Notes: a model not told the origin generated them from the letters alone. Numbered from the stretch's first letter, positions 1 to 8,375 are shown. The stretch: DNA of 64,000 nt from Alicyclobacillus_A sp963788285 (GCA_963788285.1 CAWBGB010000004.1:224231-288230), one strand, 5' to 3'. A program made the numbers and translations.

Positions 1-23
1 TTTGCGGATTCGGTCGTCATCAT
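1..23 (-). CDS. Start of an unidentified gene running off the window
   Basis: Only the first codons are visible. On the minus strand a strong ribosome site (GAAGGAGG) is followed at a normal distance by two consecutive ATG codons at 23 and 20, and the reading starts M-M-T-T-E-S-A. The second ATG has the better spacing. Nothing can be said about the product. Confidence 0.5.
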
Positions 24-142
24 ACGCCTCCTTCGCGAGTCACTTTCGCGTGCAAATCTGTCGCCACTTTGCAAATCGCCAAGTATAATAGCATAATACC
101 TGATTACTCCGCCCGGCTAAAGCGCTCGAAGGAACACGCGCC

Positions 143-504
143 ATGCACGAACTACCGTTGAAACGAGTCTACGACCCATGATCCACGAGCGACGGAACGT
201 GCATCCTTGTAGATAGGCTGTGAGCACGGGGCCTGTCCAAAACAGATGCACATGTGGATGAGTGGTTACGCGACATCGCATCTTCTCCAGAGCTGCGAAA
301 GTGGTTTGACCATCGCCCTGAGAGGTTCCTGGAATTTCGCAGACAGTACGAGGTGGAACTTCACAACAGCCCCATCCACCAAGCATCGGTACAAAAGGTG
401 CTGACACACCTTGCGTAAGGCGACGTCACACTTCTGTACGCTGCGCGCGAAAGATTCACAACCACGCCATGGTCCTGTACGACGCCCTGACTGCACATAT
501 GTAA
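143..504 (+). pseudogene. Decayed DUF488 family gene
   Basis: Translating from the ATG at 143 gives a DUF488 protein from end to end: an LKRVYDP start, then LVDRL, RGLSKTDAHVDEWL, a run like SPELRKWFDHRPERFLEFR, and a DVTLLYAAR block near the end. It is interrupted by three in-frame stops: TGA after VYDP, TGA where the family has the Trp of DRLWPRG (a TGG to TGA change), and TAA where a Lys precedes GDVTLLYAAR. After AARERF a one-base shift is needed to recover HNHAMVLYDALTAHM and the natural stop at 502-504. Length fits the family's roughly 115-120 residues, so the whole gene is present but dead. DUF488 proteins are small proteins of uncertain function. Confidence 0.85.
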
Positions 505-506
505 AC

Positions 507-526
507 CCCTCGGCCGACACCGAGGG
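507..526 (-). terminator. Hairpin downstream of the TOPRIM gene
   Basis: A perfect 7-bp inverted repeat (CCCTCGG / CCGAGGG) with a 6-base loop lies just past the minus-strand TOPRIM gene. In that direction it is followed by GTTTAC, a weak T stretch, so it is a modest terminator candidate. Confidence 0.4.
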
Positions 527-556
527 TCCATACGAATGGCGATGGCGTACGTATGT

Positions 557-937
557 TTACAGGTGGTCAAACAGCTCCGGGTGGAGCCACTTGTCGTCCA
601 CTTCGAAATGTGCGTCTGCGAGGACGCGAGCCAGGTGTTCCAGAGGGGTTCGCGCAACTTCCCGGTACATGCGGCGCGTGTACAGGTGTTTTGCGTTGGG
701 CAATTCCCTTTTCAATTGACTTCGCAATTTCATGCCCGAAGCGTCCGCATCCACGAGCACATACACGTCTTCTTCGTCTTGCAGTTCTTGAATGAACATT
801 TCCATTTTCTCGTAACTCAAGGTCCCGAACGTACACACAATCCGCACGGGTTCATTTAAGACGGTGAGCAACCGCTCCCGGTCCGTCTTGCCTTCCACAA
901 TAATCACTTTCTCCGCGTCCTCGCTTCGAATCGTCAT
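557..937 (-). CDS. Small TOPRIM-domain protein
   Basis: A stand-alone TOPRIM domain of 126 residues. The first motif is VIIVEGKTDRERL near residues 11-23, with the conserved Glu, and the acidic pair follows in YVLVDADASG around residue 60. TOPRIM folds bind Mg2+ and occur in primases, topoisomerases, RecR/OLD nucleases and the 5S-rRNA maturase RNase M5. Lone short TOPRIM proteins of this kind are found in Bacillota and their role is not well defined. I chose the ATG at 937 because AAAGGGTGA sits five bases upstream; the frame stays open further back, but without a better site. The gene stands alone, next to a decayed DUF488 gene. Confidence 0.75.
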   Translation of the reverse strand: MTIRSEDAEKVIIVEGKTDRERLLTVLNEPVRIVCTFGTLSYEKMEMFIQELQDEEDVYVLVDADASGMKLRSQLKRELPNAKHLYTRRMYREVARTPLEHLARVLADAHFEVDDKWLHPELFDHL

Positions 938-1033
938 GAAAGTCACCCTTTCTTTTCGGGCCTTTCCACAAAGTACGCGTGGCAAGGAAAAGCGGCACGG
1001 CGTGTCCATCTCATCAAACGACGAACGTATCCA

Positions 1034-1150
1034 TCATTGTATGCTAGGGGTACCGGAAAGACTCGTCAGAAAGTAATGTGCCTCACGCTCGTAGTGTTCA
1101 GTCACAACGCGCACAGCCAGGTCGACATCCTTGGCCCGCAAGGCGCGCCC
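1034..1150 (-). pseudogene. C-terminal remnant of a GntR-type regulator (FCD domain)
   Basis: The minus strand reads RALRAKDVDLAVRVV, then EHYEREAHYFLTSLS, ending in a TGA at 1036-1034. This resembles the last helices of the FCD effector domain of GntR-family regulators (pattern A-L-x-A-x-D-x-x-x-A ... H ... EA). No DNA-binding part is present upstream in any frame, so it is at best a fragment. The match is short and rests on pattern recognition only. Confidence 0.4.
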
Positions 1151-1304
1151 CCCATATCAATCTCGCTATCATAGATCCTCCTTGGGAACTCAATCATACC
1201 GCACATGTCCGCTGCGAGTAACCTCTCAGGCCGCTTTAACCCACACTTTTTTGCTTATTTTAATAAATTGGCAGAATCTAAGTTTCGTAAAATTGTTTAA
1301 TACT

Positions 1305-1313
1305 TGCTATACT
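1305..1313 (+). promoter_or_regulatory. Extended -10 promoter for the opp operon
   Basis: TGCTATACT matches an extended -10 element (TGnTATAAT). No good -35 lies 17 bases upstream, which is common for extended -10 promoters. It would give a leader of about 150 bases before the first transporter gene. Confidence 0.4.
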
Positions 1314-1467
1314 TTCTTTTGCGATCCTGTTAATAGTCCCAGTAGCGTAACGAAAGTTGTTTATGGATGCGCACTGCTATCGACAACCGATTCGTTGCGA
1401 AACCAATGTAGGCGCTGTTCTGTCGACTGGTCAAAGTCGGAAAAACCCAGAAGAAGGGGTGGTATTC

Positions 1468-2424
1468 ATGACCGAGCTACTGGAAGTATCAGACTTAAAA
1501 ATTGAGTTCCAATTAGACGAGAAGTACTATCAAGCGGTTCAAAGCGTGAATTTCACGATTCGTCGCGGGGAGACGCTTGGTTTGGTTGGCGAGTCCGGTT
1601 GCGGCAAGAGCGTAACGTCTTTGGCGATAATGCGTCTGTTGCGAGAGCCAACAAAAATTTCAGGATCGGTAAAGTTTGAGGGAAATGAACTCCTACACCT
1701 CAAGGAATCACAGATGCGATCGGTACGTGGCAACGACATCAGCATGATCTTTCAGGAGCCTATGACCTCCCTCAATCCAGTGCAGCGAATTGGAAAGCAA
1801 ATCGGCGAAAGTCTGATCCTGCACAAAGGGATGTCGCCGAAGGCGGCGCGCCTGAAAGCGATCGAATTGTTGAAGGAAGTTGGCATTCCGCGAGCGGAAC
1901 AAATTGTGGATGAGTACCCACATCAATTGTCGGGAGGAATGCGCCAGCGTGTCATGATTGCGATCGCCATGGCGTGCAGGCCGAAGCTACTCATTGCAGA
2001 CGAGCCAACCACTGCGCTCGACGTGACCATTCAAGCACAGATTCTCGATTTGATGCGGAAATTAGCGAAGGAGAACGACATGTCCATTCTCCTCATTTCG
2101 CACGACCTCGGGGTTGTCGCAGAAATGTGCGACCGTGTCGCCGTCATGTACGCCGGTAAAATTGTGGAAGAAGGTTCTGTGCAACAAATCTTCAAGAATC
2201 CACAACATCCGTACACCAAAGGCTTGCTGAACTCCTTGCCGAAACTTACAGGAGAGCGCAGCCGTTTGACGCCTATCGATGGGAATGTCCCTTCCCTTCG
2301 CAACATGCCCGAGGGATGTCGGTTTGCTCCGCGCTGCAAACATGCGACCGAGCAATGCAAACAGAATCCTGAATTCCATGAAATTGAGTCCGGCCACCGT
2401 TCACGGTGCTGGCTGCATGCGTAA
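1468..2424 (+). CDS. oppD: Oligopeptide/dipeptide ABC transporter ATPase (OppD/DppD type)
   Basis: First gene of a five-gene peptide importer. The 318-residue protein has Walker A GESGCGKS at 41-48, the Q-loop Gln near 96, signature LSGGM at 154-158, Walker B LLIADEP at 174-180 and the H-loop His near 212. The C-terminal oligo_HPY region carries the cysteine cluster CRFAPRC...C usual for OppD/DppD proteins, some of which bind an Fe-S cluster. ATP hydrolysis at the cytoplasmic face drives peptide uptake. Start: the frame opens earlier, but the ATG at 1468 follows GAAGGGGTGG and begins the conserved LLEVSDLKIEF block. The name opp rather than dpp is a choice; sequence alone does not fix the peptide length transported. 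Confidence 0.93.
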   Translation: MTELLEVSDLKIEFQLDEKYYQAVQSVNFTIRRGETLGLVGESGCGKSVTSLAIMRLLREPTKISGSVKFEGNELLHLKESQMRSVRGNDISMIFQEPMTSLNPVQRIGKQIGESLILHKGMSPKAARLKAIELLKEVGIPRAEQIVDEYPHQLSGGMRQRVMIAIAMACRPKLLIADEPTTALDVTIQAQILDLMRKLAKENDMSILLISHDLGVVAEMCDRVAVMYAGKIVEEGSVQQIFKNPQHPYTKGLLNSLPKLTGERSRLTPIDGNVPSLRNMPEGCRFAPRCKHATEQCKQNPEFHEIESGHRSRCWLHA

Positions 2425-2438
2425 AGGGAGGGAGTTCG

Positions 2439-3404
2439 ATGTCTGAGGTTTTGTTGCACGTCAATGATCTAAAAAAATATTTTCCCATCCGCAAGGGAGT
2501 TTTGCGGCGAACAGTGGGTCATGTTCGCGCTGTCGATGGCTTATCGTTCGATGTTCGTCACGGCGAAACGCTCGGAGTCGTCGGAGAGTCCGGGTGTGGT
2601 AAATCGACGATGGGGCGAAGTATTCTTCGCTTGATTGAACCTACCAGCGGTACGGTTGAGTTTGAAGGCCGTAATGTCGTCAAGTTGTCAAAACGTGAAA
2701 TGCGTGCGATGCGGCGCAATATGCAGATTGTCTTTCAAGATCCGTACGCATCGCTAAATCCGCGCTATTCAATTAAACAAACCTTGATGGAGCCCATGGT
2801 CATCCACAACCTTTATACGCCAAGTCAACGCGAATCCCGTGTCAAATCGCTGCTGGAACGTGTGGGACTCGACCCGGACTATGCCAAGCGCTATCCGCAC
2901 GAGTTTTCTGGAGGTCAAAGACAGCGTATTGGAATTGCCCGGGCATTGGCATTGAATCCAAAGTTAATCATCTTGGACGAACCTGTGGCAGCGCTTGACG
3001 TTTCCGTCCAGTCGCAAGTATTGAACCTGTTGGAAGACCTACAAAAGGAATTCCGGTTGACGTATGTGTTTGTGGCGCACGATTTGAGCGTTGTTCGCCA
3101 CATCAGTGATCGCGTTCTGGTGCTGTACCTCGGCAAAATGGCCGAATTGGCGTCCTCAGATGATTTGTTTTCGGATCCGCTGCATCCGTATACCCAGGCA
3201 TTGTTGTCCGCCGTTCCAGTCCCAGATCCGGACATTCGGCGCGAACGGATCATCCTTCAAGGAGATCTCCCGAGCCCAGCCAACCCGCCATCTGGCTGTC
3301 CGTTCCACACCCGCTGCCCGTTGGCCATGGACGTGTGCTCAAAGAAAGTTCCAGAGTGGAAGGAAGTAAAACCAAACCACAAGGTCGCTTGTCATCTGTA
3401 CTGA
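2439..3404 (+). CDS. oppF: Oligopeptide/dipeptide ABC transporter ATPase (OppF/DppF type)
   Basis: Second ATPase of the peptide importer, 321 residues, pairing with OppD to form the nucleotide-binding heterodimer. Walker A GESGCGKS lies at 49-56; the Q-loop is VFQDPYASLNP; the signature reads EFSGGQRQR and Walker B LIILDEP. The C-terminal oligo_HPY extension has the CPFHTRCPLAMDVC cysteine cluster. The ATG at 2439 follows AAGGGAGGGAG and lies 14 bases after the oppD stop, so translation is probably coupled. The insert YFPIRKGVLRRTVGHVRAVDG near the N-terminus is typical of OppF/DppF and separates it from OppD. Confidence 0.93.
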   Translation: MSEVLLHVNDLKKYFPIRKGVLRRTVGHVRAVDGLSFDVRHGETLGVVGESGCGKSTMGRSILRLIEPTSGTVEFEGRNVVKLSKREMRAMRRNMQIVFQDPYASLNPRYSIKQTLMEPMVIHNLYTPSQRESRVKSLLERVGLDPDYAKRYPHEFSGGQRQRIGIARALALNPKLIILDEPVAALDVSVQSQVLNLLEDLQKEFRLTYVFVAHDLSVVRHISDRVLVLYLGKMAELASSDDLFSDPLHPYTQALLSAVPVPDPDIRRERIILQGDLPSPANPPSGCPFHTRCPLAMDVCSKKVPEWKEVKPNHKVACHLY

Positions 3405-3433
3405 TCCATCCCGGAAGGAGAGAAGAAAGAATT

Positions 3434-4351
3434 ATGTCAGTCGTCGAAAAGGCAATTTCTCCACCGCCCGTGACGCCGACGTCGACAAAAAAGTCGTTTG
3501 GCCGGCGTCTGTGGAAGAGTATAAAGGAATTTCCAATGTTGTATGCTGGGGGACTGATTGTGTTCCTCATGGTGGTTGTCGCGGTTTTCGCGCCCGAGCT
3601 TGCGCCACATAACCCGACGGAAGTGTTCCAGCAAACCGGATTAACGGCACAAGGTACGCCGGTTGGGCCGAATGCTACGTTCCCGCTTGGCACAGACAGC
3701 AACGGGCGTGACATCCTGTCCCGCATTATCTACGGTACGCGCGTTTCCATCACGGTAGGTATCGTTTCCACCGTCATCAACCTGGTGATTGGCATAGTCG
3801 TCGGACTCGTCGCCGGGTACTACGGCAAGTGGGTGGACAACGTTCTGATGCGCGTCGTTGACGTTATTCTCGCTTTCCCGTTCCTGCTGTTTTCCATGGC
3901 ACTGGTTGCCGCCCTTGGACCGAGTATGAAAAGTGTGCTCATCGCGCTCGGTGTCACTGGCTGGGGAACGATGGCACGTTTGGTACGCAGCCAAGTCTTG
4001 TCTCTGCGCGAGATGGAATTCGTACAAGCGGAACGGGCTCTCGGAGCGTCCTCGTTCCGAATCATGTTTCGCGTCATTCTTCCGAATGTGTTCGGAACAA
4101 TTATTGTGTTCTCCATGCTCAACGTCGGTAACAACATCCTGACCGAATCAGCCCTAAGCTTCCTTGGAATCGGGATTCAGCCACCGACGCCGAGTTGGGG
4201 GAACATGATTGAAGCTGGTATGCAATCGTATCAATACGCGCCGTGGACGATTTTGTTCCCAGGAGCGGCGCTCGCGATTGCCGTACTTGGATTTAACTTG
4301 CTCGGCGATGGATTGCGTGACATCTTTGATCCGCATAACACGCAACACTAA
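3434..4351 (+). CDS. oppC: Peptide ABC transporter permease (OppC/DppC type)
   Basis: A 305-residue inner-membrane permease with an N-terminal cytoplasmic tail, one membrane span (YAGGLIVFLMVVVAVFAP), an extracytoplasmic stretch containing FPLGTDSNGRDILSR (the LGTDxxGRD motif of DppC/OppC), then five further spans. The EAA loop that contacts the ATPases is the block EFVQAERALGASSFRIMFR followed by HILPN-like residues. It pairs with the permease encoded next. Start chosen at 3434 after GGAAGGAG; the frame is open earlier but overlaps oppF. The gene order D-F-C-B-A is the reverse of the common A-B-C-D-F. Confidence 0.92.
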   Translation: MSVVEKAISPPPVTPTSTKKSFGRRLWKSIKEFPMLYAGGLIVFLMVVVAVFAPELAPHNPTEVFQQTGLTAQGTPVGPNATFPLGTDSNGRDILSRIIYGTRVSITVGIVSTVINLVIGIVVGLVAGYYGKWVDNVLMRVVDVILAFPFLLFSMALVAALGPSMKSVLIALGVTGWGTMARLVRSQVLSLREMEFVQAERALGASSFRIMFRVILPNVFGTIIVFSMLNVGNNILTESALSFLGIGIQPPTPSWGNMIEAGMQSYQYAPWTILFPGAALAIAVLGFNLLGDGLRDIFDPHNTQH

Positions 4352-4368
4352 AGAGAGGAGGATAACCT

Positions 4369-5289
4369 GTGTTCGCTTACATCGTTCGGCGATTGTTTAG
4401 TTCGATTGTCGTGTTGTTTGGTATTTCCATTGTAGGATTCTTGCTGATTTACGCGATTCCACAAGACCCTGCCAGGCTGATTGCAGGCAACAAAGCACCG
4501 ATGTCCGTCATTATCCAAATCCGCCATCAACTAGGGCTGGATCAACCCTTGCCGCTTCAATACATCCACTATCTTGGGCAATTGTTGCACGGCAACTTAG
4601 GTACTTCGTACATTTACAATTTGCCTGTCTCGCAGATGATTTTGCAACGCGTTTGGCCAACCTTCGAATTGGGCCTTGGTTGTTGGGTTGCAGAGCTGAT
4701 AATTGGCATTCCACTCGGGATTTATACTGCCAGACACGCCCGTAAATTCGGAGATTACATTGTAAGTGCGATCGCATTGGTCGGTCTGTCCCTGCCGGTA
4801 TTCTGGCTTGGTTTACTGTTCCTATACTGGTTTGCGTTTAAAATTCCGATTTTCCCCTTGGGGGGATTCGGTGACGTCTGGCACCTCATTTTGCCGTCCT
4901 TGACCTACGGTATTACGGGGGCAGCATTTTACATTCGACTGTTGAAGAGTCAGATGTTGGAAGTTATGTCGCATGACTACGTGCGGACGGCTCGCGCGAA
5001 GGGTGCCAGCGAACGAAGAGTTATTTGGCGACATATCTTTCGCAACGCCTTGATTCCTGTGGTCACGTACGCAGGCATCGATTTTAGTACACTGATTTCC
5101 GGCGTCGTGCTCATTGAATCTACGTTTGGCTGGAACGGTCTTGGCTCGTTGGCGAATACGGCCATTCAAAACTCTGACGTCCCCGTCATCATGGGTACGG
5201 TGTTGTTCGTTGCGGTGTGCGTAGTCTTGATAAATCTCATCGTCGATATCATCTACGGGGTGATCGATCCGCGCATCCGCTATGAATAG
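4369..5289 (+). CDS. oppB: Peptide ABC transporter permease (OppB/DppB type)
   Basis: Second permease of the peptide importer, 306 residues. It begins MFAYIVRRLFSSIVVLFGIS, the hallmark OppB/DppB start, and includes the periplasmic-loop block LGLDQPLPLQYIHYL and the EAA loop HDYVRTARAKGASERRVIWRHIFRNALIPV. It ends in VDIIYGVIDPRIRYE, the standard C-terminus of the family. A GTG start at 4369 is preceded by GAGAGGAGGATAACC. The gene follows oppC by 17 bases. Confidence 0.92.
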   Translation: MFAYIVRRLFSSIVVLFGISIVGFLLIYAIPQDPARLIAGNKAPMSVIIQIRHQLGLDQPLPLQYIHYLGQLLHGNLGTSYIYNLPVSQMILQRVWPTFELGLGCWVAELIIGIPLGIYTARHARKFGDYIVSAIALVGLSLPVFWLGLLFLYWFAFKIPIFPLGGFGDVWHLILPSLTYGITGAAFYIRLLKSQMLEVMSHDYVRTARAKGASERRVIWRHIFRNALIPVVTYAGIDFSTLISGVVLIESTFGWNGLGSLANTAIQNSDVPVIMGTVLFVAVCVVLINLIVDIIYGVIDPRIRYE

Positions 5290-5316
5290 AAGTTTTTACC
5301 TCTTTAGCGAAATTGC

Positions 5317-5345
5317 TTGAATCATGTCGAACAGCAGAATATAAT
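5317..5345 (+). promoter_or_regulatory. Sigma-A promoter for oppA
   Basis: TTGAAT (5317-5322), 17 bases, then TATAAT (5340-5345). This is the cleanest sigma-A type promoter in the window. It lies between the permease gene and the binding-protein gene and would let the binding protein be made in excess over the membrane complex. Confidence 0.7.
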
Positions 5346-5403
5346 CTCTCTAGCTTTTTGTAATTGTCTGTGAGTTGATAGAATACACAAGGGGGAAAAG
5401 AAT

Positions 5404-7113
5404 GTGACTCGTGCATGGCAAAAGGGTCTTGCGGCTGTGGCATCAATGAGCGCGCTGACAATGTTGCTGGCAGGTTGCGGGACCTCGACCACAGGTAATA
5501 CGTCTCCAACTGCGACGAACGAAAAGCCGCAGGAAGGCGGAACTGTCACCATTGACTTCATCCAAAACATTCGCGACTTGGATCCCGCACTGGCCTACGA
5601 TACACAGTCAAGCGAAATTGTCGACCAACTGTACGACCAATTGGTCACTTGGAAACAGGGGGGCAGTAGCCAAATTGTTCCCATGGCAGCGCAAAGCTGG
5701 ACCATCTCGAAAGACGGCCTCACTTACACCTTCAAAATCCGGAAAGGCATGAAGTTCTGGAACGGTGACCCAGTGACGGCTCAGTCATTTATTACCGAGT
5801 TCTATCGCGTACTTTCTCCGCAACTTGGTTCGGGAGGCGCTGGATTCTTTACGGATATCGTAGGTGCGGCAGACTACAACGCTGGGAAAACGAAGACTAT
5901 TCCTGGTTTGTCCGCTCCAGATCCGTACACGCTGAAAATCCAACTGGTGAAGCCGGAACCATTCCTGCTTGACGCGTTGACCATGAACTTTATTTCCGCA
6001 GTGGATCCGAAATTCATTGAAAGCGTGGGCAACCATCAGTTGTACGAAAAGAACCCGGCCTTTGACTCGACTCAGGCTGAAGGATCTGGCCCATTCGAGC
6101 TGCAGACCATCAATTCCAATCAAATCATCCTGACGAAGAATCCGAATTACTGGCGGACCGACAGTTACGGCCAGAAGCTTCCGTATCTGGACAAGGTGAT
6201 AATAAACATCAACAACAATGAGGCGATAGACACCGAGCACTTTGAACAAGGTCAAACGGCATGGATTGGCTGGAACTTCGGCGCTGACGGTATTCCAAGC
6301 AGTCAGTATCCAACGTTCATGGCAAACCCGAACTACAAGAAACTAACCATCACCAAGGTACAAAACTCTGTGCAATACCTTGGTTTGAATACGACCATGG
6401 GCCCCACGAAGAATCCGCTCGTGCGTCAAGCCATCGAGTATGCCATCGACAAACAGGCGATTCTACAACTGAACAACGGGCGTGGCCAAGTGGCAAACCA
6501 ACCATTGCCGCCTGGGGTACCGGGATATGTTCAAAACCTGCCAGCCGATGCAACGTACGACTACAATATCCAGAAGGCGAAGCAGTTACTAGCAAAGGCT
6601 GGCTATCCACACGGCTTTACCATCGACATGTACGACCAAGACACACCGGACGCTCAAAAGTTCGATCAGGCCGTGCAAGCGCAGTTGGCCCAGGTTGGTA
6701 TTACCGTAAGGCTGCATGAAAGCAGTTGGGGTACGTTCCTAAACGTCGTAGAGGCCGGCAAGGCACCGATGTTCTGGCTTGGCTGGATCCAGGACTTCCC
6801 CGATCCTTCCGACTTCTTGAACACGCTGTTCAATTTCCCGGCCGAAGGTTCGGTCAACGACAGCACGAACTACAACAATCCACAGGTGAACGCTTGGTTG
6901 AACGACGCTCAGTACAGTACCAATCAAGCTAAGCGTCTGCAGGACTATAAGAACGCAACCATCCAGATTATGAAGGATGCACCATGGGTTCCGATGTGGT
7001 ACGACACCTTCACGGGTGCGGCACAACCGTGGGTGCACGGCTTCTATATCCCGGATGTTGGTACAGATCCGATTGAATGGATATGGATTGACAAAGGACA
7101 CAGTCAAGGTTAA
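5404..7113 (+). CDS. oppA: Peptide-binding lipoprotein (SBP family 5, OppA/DppA type)
   Basis: Extracellular substrate-binding lipoprotein of 569 residues. The signal peptide ends in the lipobox LAGC with the lipidated Cys at 25, followed by a Gly/Ser/Thr-rich linker. Family-5 landmarks: GGTVTIDF, LDPALAYDTQSSEIVDQLYDQL, the RKGMKFWNGDPVTAQSF block and the late YNNPQVNAWL-type motif. It delivers peptides to the OppBC permease. Start: an ATG at 5402 runs straight into TGA, so the GTG at 5404, placed after AAGGGGGAAAAG, is the real start. It has its own promoter upstream and a strong terminator downstream. Confidence 0.92.
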   Translation: MTRAWQKGLAAVASMSALTMLLAGCGTSTTGNTSPTATNEKPQEGGTVTIDFIQNIRDLDPALAYDTQSSEIVDQLYDQLVTWKQGGSSQIVPMAAQSWTISKDGLTYTFKIRKGMKFWNGDPVTAQSFITEFYRVLSPQLGSGGAGFFTDIVGAADYNAGKTKTIPGLSAPDPYTLKIQLVKPEPFLLDALTMNFISAVDPKFIESVGNHQLYEKNPAFDSTQAEGSGPFELQTINSNQIILTKNPNYWRTDSYGQKLPYLDKVIININNNEAIDTEHFEQGQTAWIGWNFGADGIPSSQYPTFMANPNYKKLTITKVQNSVQYLGLNTTMGPTKNPLVRQAIEYAIDKQAILQLNNGRGQVANQPLPPGVPGYVQNLPADATYDYNIQKAKQLLAKAGYPHGFTIDMYDQDTPDAQKFDQAVQAQLAQVGITVRLHESSWGTFLNVVEAGKAPMFWLGWIQDFPDPSDFLNTLFNFPAEGSVNDSTNYNNPQVNAWLNDAQYSTNQAKRLQDYKNATIQIMKDAPWVPMWYDTFTGAAQPWVHGFYIPDVGTDPIEWIWIDKGHSQG

Positions 7114-7129
7114 CCTTTTGCAATGCTGT

Positions 7130-7167
7130 GAGGAGAGTGGACGGAAACGTTCACTCTTCTCTTTTTT
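7130..7167 (+). terminator. Rho-independent terminator of the opp operon
   Basis: GAGGAGAGTG pairs with CACTCTTCTC (one mismatch) around a 12-base loop and is followed by a run of six T. It closes the transporter operon. Confidence 0.8.
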
Positions 7168-7257
7168 CGAAAGGGTAGAAAATCCATTTCCAGAGATGGA
7201 GTACATGTGCACCGGATGTGGCAACAGGCACACCGTTTGCATACGGTACCGAAATGG

Positions 7258-7283
7258 CAAAAGAGGAGGCCTTCCGCCTCCTC
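7258..7283 (-). terminator. Terminator of the YjcZ-like gene
   Basis: GAGGAGGC / GCCTCCTC, a perfect 8-bp stem. Reading the minus strand it is followed by TTTT. It lies about 30 bases past the stop of the small minus-strand gene. Confidence 0.7.
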
Positions 7284-7311
7284 CGCACGAGTTACCAATG
7301 GTGATTTTGCA

Positions 7312-7437
7312 TCAGACGACGGTCGTCGTGGTGCAGGTCGTGGTGGTGTAACCCGGGACTAGGAGGAAGAAGAGTACGAAGATGATCAGAAACACCACAG
7401 CCCAACGGGTGTATCCACCAAATACACCGTAGTACAT
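7312..7437 (-). CDS. YjcZ-like small hydrophobic protein (copy 1)
   Basis: A 41-residue protein: a short start (MYYGVFGGYT), one membrane span RWAVVFLIIFVLFFLLVPG, then a tail made almost only of Thr with one Cys and two Val. The start has a good ribosome site (AAGAAGGAGTGAGATCC before ATG) and the gene ends at a terminator. The architecture (glycine-rich start, single span of V/I/F/L, very short) is that of the YjcZ/YhaL-type small sporulation-associated proteins of Bacilli. A paralogue with an almost identical span lies at 49454-49600 but has a Gly/Ala/Tyr tail. No function is known to me; membrane localisation is inferred. Confidence 0.75.
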   Translation of the reverse strand: MYYGVFGGYTRWAVVFLIIFVLFFLLVPGYTTTTCTTTTVV

Positions 7438-7590
7438 GGATCTCACTCCTTCTTAAAATGTAGTGCCAAACACACTGTTAATAAATGCGGCGGGACAAAT
7501 GGAGGTCCGGGATAAAAGTCCAGACCGGGGGGATTTAGGCGCACGAGTTCCCTTACCTTCCGCCGCAACGGGTTTGAAGGGGAGTTTATC

Positions 7591-8262
7591 GTGTCTCGCA
7601 CATCCTATCTGGCACTCGGCGATTCCATCACATGCGGCGTGGGTGCAACCGCCGCCGCCAACGGATTCGCGCATTGGGTCGCCGACGCTCTCGCGCAGCG
7701 TTCACTCTGCGCGGAATGGCAGTCCATCGCCGGTCCGTATTGGACGACCCAAAACCTGCTGCGCGCCATGCGCAGCCTTGACATGCAGGTGTGGGAAAAC
7801 GCACGTGTGGCCACGGTGCTGATTGGCGGCAACGACCTGCGCCGACGTTACTACAGCCTCCTGTCTCATCCTGCAACCATGCAGGCCATTTCCCGAGCCG
7901 TCGATTCCTGTGCACACGTGTTTGCACACGTTTTGGAGCTTGTGAAGGAACAAGGCATCCCGTGTATTGTGGTGGGAACACTGTACAATCCGCTGCCACG
8001 TGCGCACGTTGCCGTCAGCGCGATCACTCGTCTCAACGAGCAGATTGCCTTGACTGCGTCTCGTTCAGGTTGTCACGTCGTTGACCTGTATTCCCTGTTT
8101 TTGGGGCATGAACACGAATGGATTGCCCAATATCGAACCGGCCAGATGCAAGACCTGGCCACGCCGTTCTGCCGCCCCATCCACCCGAATGACGAGGGGC
8201 ATCAAGCGATTGCGAGCGCGATGTTGAATAAGGTCCTCGAGGTCTCGGCCCACGAGGTGTAA
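7591..8262 (+). CDS. SGNH/GDSL-family hydrolase
   Basis: A 223-residue esterase/lipase-type hydrolase without a signal peptide. Block I is YLALGDSIT with the nucleophilic Ser at 12; block III is IGGNDLR with Asn81; block V is HPNDEGH with Asp201 and His204 completing the triad. Such enzymes cleave acyl or acetyl esters, or act on lipids, depending on the member; the substrate cannot be told. The GTG at 7591 follows GAAGGGGAG. It has no obvious operon partner: the DUF2520-panBC operon begins about 200 bases downstream. Confidence 0.85.
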   Translation: MSRTSYLALGDSITCGVGATAAANGFAHWVADALAQRSLCAEWQSIAGPYWTTQNLLRAMRSLDMQVWENARVATVLIGGNDLRRRYYSLLSHPATMQAISRAVDSCAHVFAHVLELVKEQGIPCIVVGTLYNPLPRAHVAVSAITRLNEQIALTASRSGCHVVDLYSLFLGHEHEWIAQYRTGQMQDLATPFCRPIHPNDEGHQAIASAMLNKVLEVSAHEV

Positions 8263-8295
8263 GACGGCCGATTTTCATCGAATCGAGCCATTTGC

Positions 8296-8301
8296 TACAA
8301 T
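8296..8301 (+). promoter_or_regulatory. Extended -10 element upstream of the pan operon
   Basis: TGC-TACAAT (TG at 8293-8294) matches an extended -10. It would leave a leader of about 170 bases before the first gene of the pan operon, a leader that contains two copies of a TGCAACATTC decamer and two copies of the TGCAAATCG motif. Confidence 0.35.
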
Positions 8302-8375
8302 GTTGCCGTGCACTTGAAAGCGCTCGGATGCACATCCAGCGCACAGGATGCAGGGCATTTTTGCAGTGAACGATT

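Larger units (their letters stand above)
938..1467. other. 530-bp gap upstream of the peptide transporter
   Basis: Between the TOPRIM gene and the transporter I see only the GntR-like remnant at 1034-1150 and the promoter-like site at 1305-1313. The AT-rich stretch from about 1250 to 1340 is the probable transcription control region of the transporter operon. Confidence 0.5.

Noticed and set aside
143..230. In-frame UGA codons as possible selenocysteine or recoding sites
   Set aside because: One UGA replaces a conserved Trp, a UAA and a frameshift follow in the same gene, and no selenocysteine element is visible; simple decay explains it.
117..520. Long minus-strand frames opposite the DUF488 remnant
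   Set aside because: They lack ribosome sites and protein-like composition; the plus strand clearly encodes the broken DUF488 gene.
7197..7340. Plus-strand frame MEYMCTGCGNRHT... with CxxC
   Set aside because: It has no ribosome site and lies opposite the well-supported YjcZ-like gene and its terminator; its Val-rich end is just the complement of the Thr tail codons.
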